Program-made: the position numbers and the translations under genes
DNA from: Acidobacteriota bacterium
GTDB taxonomy: Bacteria; Acidobacteriota; Terriglobia; Bryobacterales; Bryobacteraceae
NCBI GenBank assembly: GCA_026394095.1
Contig: JAPKYY010001028.1
Span: 1 to 7,734, forward strand
Direction of reading: 5' to 3'
Length of the DNA: 7,734 bases
The notes under the pieces: model-generated
Told to the model about the DNA's origin: nothing
Seen by the model: the letters and a program-made list of their open reading frames with translations, nothing else
The model's database searches: none
In this document: positions 5,618 to 7,734 of the stretch, piece after piece
How positions within the stretch are numbered: the stretch's first letter is position 1
Layout of the letters: each line of letters begins with the position of its first letter

Positions 5618-7734
5618 GGCTTGGCCCCACGGATCCAGTTGAGGATCGTCTCATACTCCTCAGACGCGGATGCTTCACGAGTAGTTTTGCCCCAACGCGT
5701 TCCACCGCCATGGGTAGTGGTGTGCAGCGCAGGGTCTCCGGCATTGTCGTTCGGTCGTGTTGGCTTGAGCAACAGAAGGCTTCGTTGGGGTTCAGCCAAA
5801 TTCACTTCTCGCAAGACTGAGCTGAAATTGAACTGCGATTGCGTTTCGGTGAATCCGCCTTTGCCAGCCATGCGGAGAGGAAATTGGCCTTGCGTCGAGT
5901 GGCACAAAACGCAGGCCCGGCCGTCTCCATTCACTTTGGTCAGGATCGGCTGGACTTTCTGTTTAAAGTATTCGTAGTCGGGCTGCGGCAATTCTGGCTT
6001 GCTGCCTGTTCCTCGGAACCGGCCCAGTTCAGCGTGGTTCCAAACAAGCTCGGAGGCCGCCCGCTTCACTTGAGGATCCTTGTTATAGCGATTGAGTGCC
6101 GACAGACGCAATGAGAATCGTGATGGGTCGAGTGAATCAATCATGCGCCGTCGCACAACTCCCTGTGCCTTTTCCGCAAATTGCTTGCCCAGTACTGGAT
6201 TGGTCGGCTCAGCAATGTAGCTCTTGACGAAAATCTCAACCGCGGCAGTTTCCAGCGCGCGGTTGCCTGAAGCGAGAGCCTCCATCATGGTTGTGCGGAT
6301 CAGCGGGCCGTCGGCGATATGGGGGAATACTGCACTTGCTGCCAGCGCCTTGGCCATTGGGACCCCTTCTGGATGTAGCAAGAGGCTTTCCATGCGGCCT
6401 TGCAGATCGGAATTCCGCGTCAGACCTTCGCCTGGGGTCACAGCAGCCAGGGCGGGCAACAAAGTCTCCAGGGCCTCCCGGCCTCCCGGCTTCAACACAC
6501 CCAACAGCGCTCGAACCAAATCTTTCTCAAACTCGATGGGTTGTTCGAGCTTCAATCTGCCGCGGACATCGTTTTCAAAGACGAATCGTACATCCTGAGA
6601 ATGTGGGCCTGAAGCTAGGGCTATCACAGCCACCGCAAGGCGTCCACTCAAGCCCGCTGGAAATACGCTGAGCGCATGAATGGTGCTCTTGATGAGAGCC
6701 GGGTCGCCACTCTTCAGACAAGCCAGCAGTTCGTGCTCCAGGCCGGCTGTCACTTCGCCCAGATCGGGCAGCTCGCTATCGTTGCCAACACGAGTTTTGA
6801 AGAAGCGGTTGGCTGCTCCATAGCGGAAGGCCGCACTTTGCTGGTACGGTTCATAGCCGCCTTGGTGCAATTTGTCGACTCCGCGCGAGTATTCCGTAAA
6901 GTAGGCGGGCAAAACAACTTCACTGCGTTCCGCCAGATCCGGGGGCAATCCTGCGTGACGCTGTGGATGATCCCAGAGGGCCTGCAACAAAGCTTCTTTT
7001 GCACGGGGTGAGGCAGAGCTTAGTACAGCAGCCAAAGCATTCTGAACGCGAGTGCGTCGAGCGGCAAGTCCGGTAAGGGTTTTTTCCTGTTCGTCCGGAT
7101 CGGTGATTTGCGCATTCCAGGTGGCCAGATAGCCCTCATTCTCGTCGATCATTGTGTAGAGGGCCTGCTTCCAGGCGCCCTGCACTGTTTCGTTTGTTTC
7201 GAGGGCAATCCTGGTGCTCACGGTTCTCAATATGGCCGTTGCCATTCCGATCTGATCTGCCTGCCATCCGTACCACCGCGCCAGAGCTTTTGCAGCATAG
7301 AACCGTAGTAGTGGCTCTTTGTCTTCAGAGAGCCTGATGACTTTTCCTAGTAATTCACGATTCTTGCTCAGGTCCCGAAAATGACTCCAGAAAACACGAA
7401 TTCCCGCCAGCCGCTCTGCCGGGAGACGACTCTCGAGGAGCCGTTCTATCTCCGCAACATCTCCACTCTCCCGCAGCGTCCTCGCCACGGAGATGGCCGA
7501 CACCTTGGTGTCAACTGCAAATTTGGGTGCCGTGACCAAGCGCCCCAGGGGATCTCCTGAGACCCTCGAAAGTTTATGAAACATTGCCAGCTCACTCAGA
7601 GCCATAACCGCAAACTGAGTATCGCGGAATGGAGTATCGAAGGCTTTGTGCCGGGACTCTCCCTGCCACTCTCCGCTTAGTTTTTGTTTTGACAGACACA
7701 GGTCGTAGAGACGCTTGATTCGCGTGTCATTCAA
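5614..7734 (-). CDS. Large QW-motif/helical-repeat protein with C-terminal haem c domain (5' end missing)
   Basis: The frame is open from the right window edge to TAA (5616-5614), giving 706 residues; the true start lies outside, and the TTG at the edge is not evidence of one. The first residues contain a QW-type motif (Q17-x3-G21-x-W23) followed by FRDTQFAVMALSEL, like the last repeat of a squalene-cyclase/prenyltransferase-type alpha-barrel. Residues about 70-570 are alpha-helical HEAT-like repeats (for example EPLLRFYAAKALARW). The C-terminus (about 580-706) holds one haem c site, C608-V-L-C611-H612, then SLLLLKP, H675-GGG and a terminal ILNWIRG. This is the pattern of cytochrome-like domains in large Acidobacteriota and Planctomycetota proteins. 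The sixth haem ligand is uncertain: M622 lies close to the haem site and H671 or H675 are alternatives. Covalent haem implies export to the periplasm, although the signal peptide is not visible. Substrate and function are unknown to me, and no link to NO sensing is shown. Confidence 0.85.
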   Translation of the reverse strand: MNDTRIKRLYDLCLSKQKLSGEWQGESRHKAFDTPFRDTQFAVMALSELAMFHKLSRVSGDPLGRLVTAPKFAVDTKVSAISVARTLRESGDVAEIERLLESRLPAERLAGIRVFWSHFRDLSKNRELLGKVIRLSEDKEPLLRFYAAKALARWYGWQADQIGMATAILRTVSTRIALETNETVQGAWKQALYTMIDENEGYLATWNAQITDPDEQEKTLTGLAARRTRVQNALAAVLSSASPRAKEALLQALWDHPQRHAGLPPDLAERSEVVLPAYFTEYSRGVDKLHQGGYEPYQQSAAFRYGAANRFFKTRVGNDSELPDLGEVTAGLEHELLACLKSGDPALIKSTIHALSVFPAGLSGRLAVAVIALASGPHSQDVRFVFENDVRGRLKLEQPIEFEKDLVRALLGVLKPGGREALETLLPALAAVTPGEGLTRNSDLQGRMESLLLHPEGVPMAKALAASAVFPHIADGPLIRTTMMEALASGNRALETAAVEIFVKSYIAEPTNPVLGKQFAEKAQGVVRRRMIDSLDPSRFSLRLSALNRYNKDPQVKRAASELVWNHAELGRFRGTGSKPELPQPDYEYFKQKVQPILTKVNGDGRACVLCHSTQGQFPLRMAGKGGFTETQSQFNFSSVLREVNLAEPQRSLLLLKPTRPNDNAGDPALHTTTHGGGTRWGKTTREASASEEYETILNWIRGAKP

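Noticed and set aside
5621..7337. Several plus-strand open frames of 60-126 codons opposite the haem c protein.
   Set aside because: They overlap each other and the long minus-strand frame, which has clear protein motifs; their products look like no family I know. They are shadows of the real gene.

Overview
The window encodes a complete-looking nitric-oxide sensing two-component module next to the 3' end of an unrelated gene. It holds five protein-coding genes, almost no non-coding DNA, and no RNA genes, insertion sequences, CRISPR arrays or clear terminators that I could find. Two of the genes run off the window edges.

Layout: (1) Bases 1-2017, minus strand: a two-gene operon. A single-domain response regulator (1604-2017) is followed, one base after its stop, by a response regulator with REC, PAS, degenerate GGDEF and EAL domains (1-1602; its C-terminus lies outside the window). 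(2) Bases 2018-2186: a short divergent intergenic region with an excellent match to a sigma-54 (-24/-12) promoter pointing right, and small CAAGC/GCTTG repeats upstream of it. (3) Bases 2187-5617, plus strand: a stand-alone H-NOX haem protein of 181 aa, then, 8 bases later, a 958-aa soluble histidine kinase that begins with an HNOBA (haem-NO-binding-associated) domain. (4) Bases 5614-7734, minus strand: the C-terminal 706 residues of a large repeat protein ending in a haem c (CxxCH) domain. It converges on the kinase, and their stop codons overlap.

How the genes probably work together (inference from family knowledge): H-NOX binds NO at a haem held by His104. It lacks the distal tyrosine of O2-binding H-NOX proteins, so it should be NO-selective. 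It would control the HNOBA kinase, which has an active-looking HisKA/HATPase core but no receiver domain. The kinase would then phosphorylate one or both receivers made from the divergent operon. The output receiver carries an EAL domain with intact visible motifs and a GGDEF domain that has lost its signature (DADQI), so the expected output is c-di-GMP hydrolysis rather than synthesis. This parallels the H-NOX/HnoK/EAL-regulator circuits of Shewanella and Vibrio, but with a different kinase architecture, a second lone receiver and a putative sigma-54 promoter.

Organism: a Gram-negative bacterium of moderate GC. The combination of QW-type motif, helical repeats and a C-terminal haem c domain ending in HGGG...WI resembles proteins common in Acidobacteriota (Bryobacter/Solibacter type) and Planctomycetota. 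I favour Acidobacteriota, but this is a weak inference from one partial gene.
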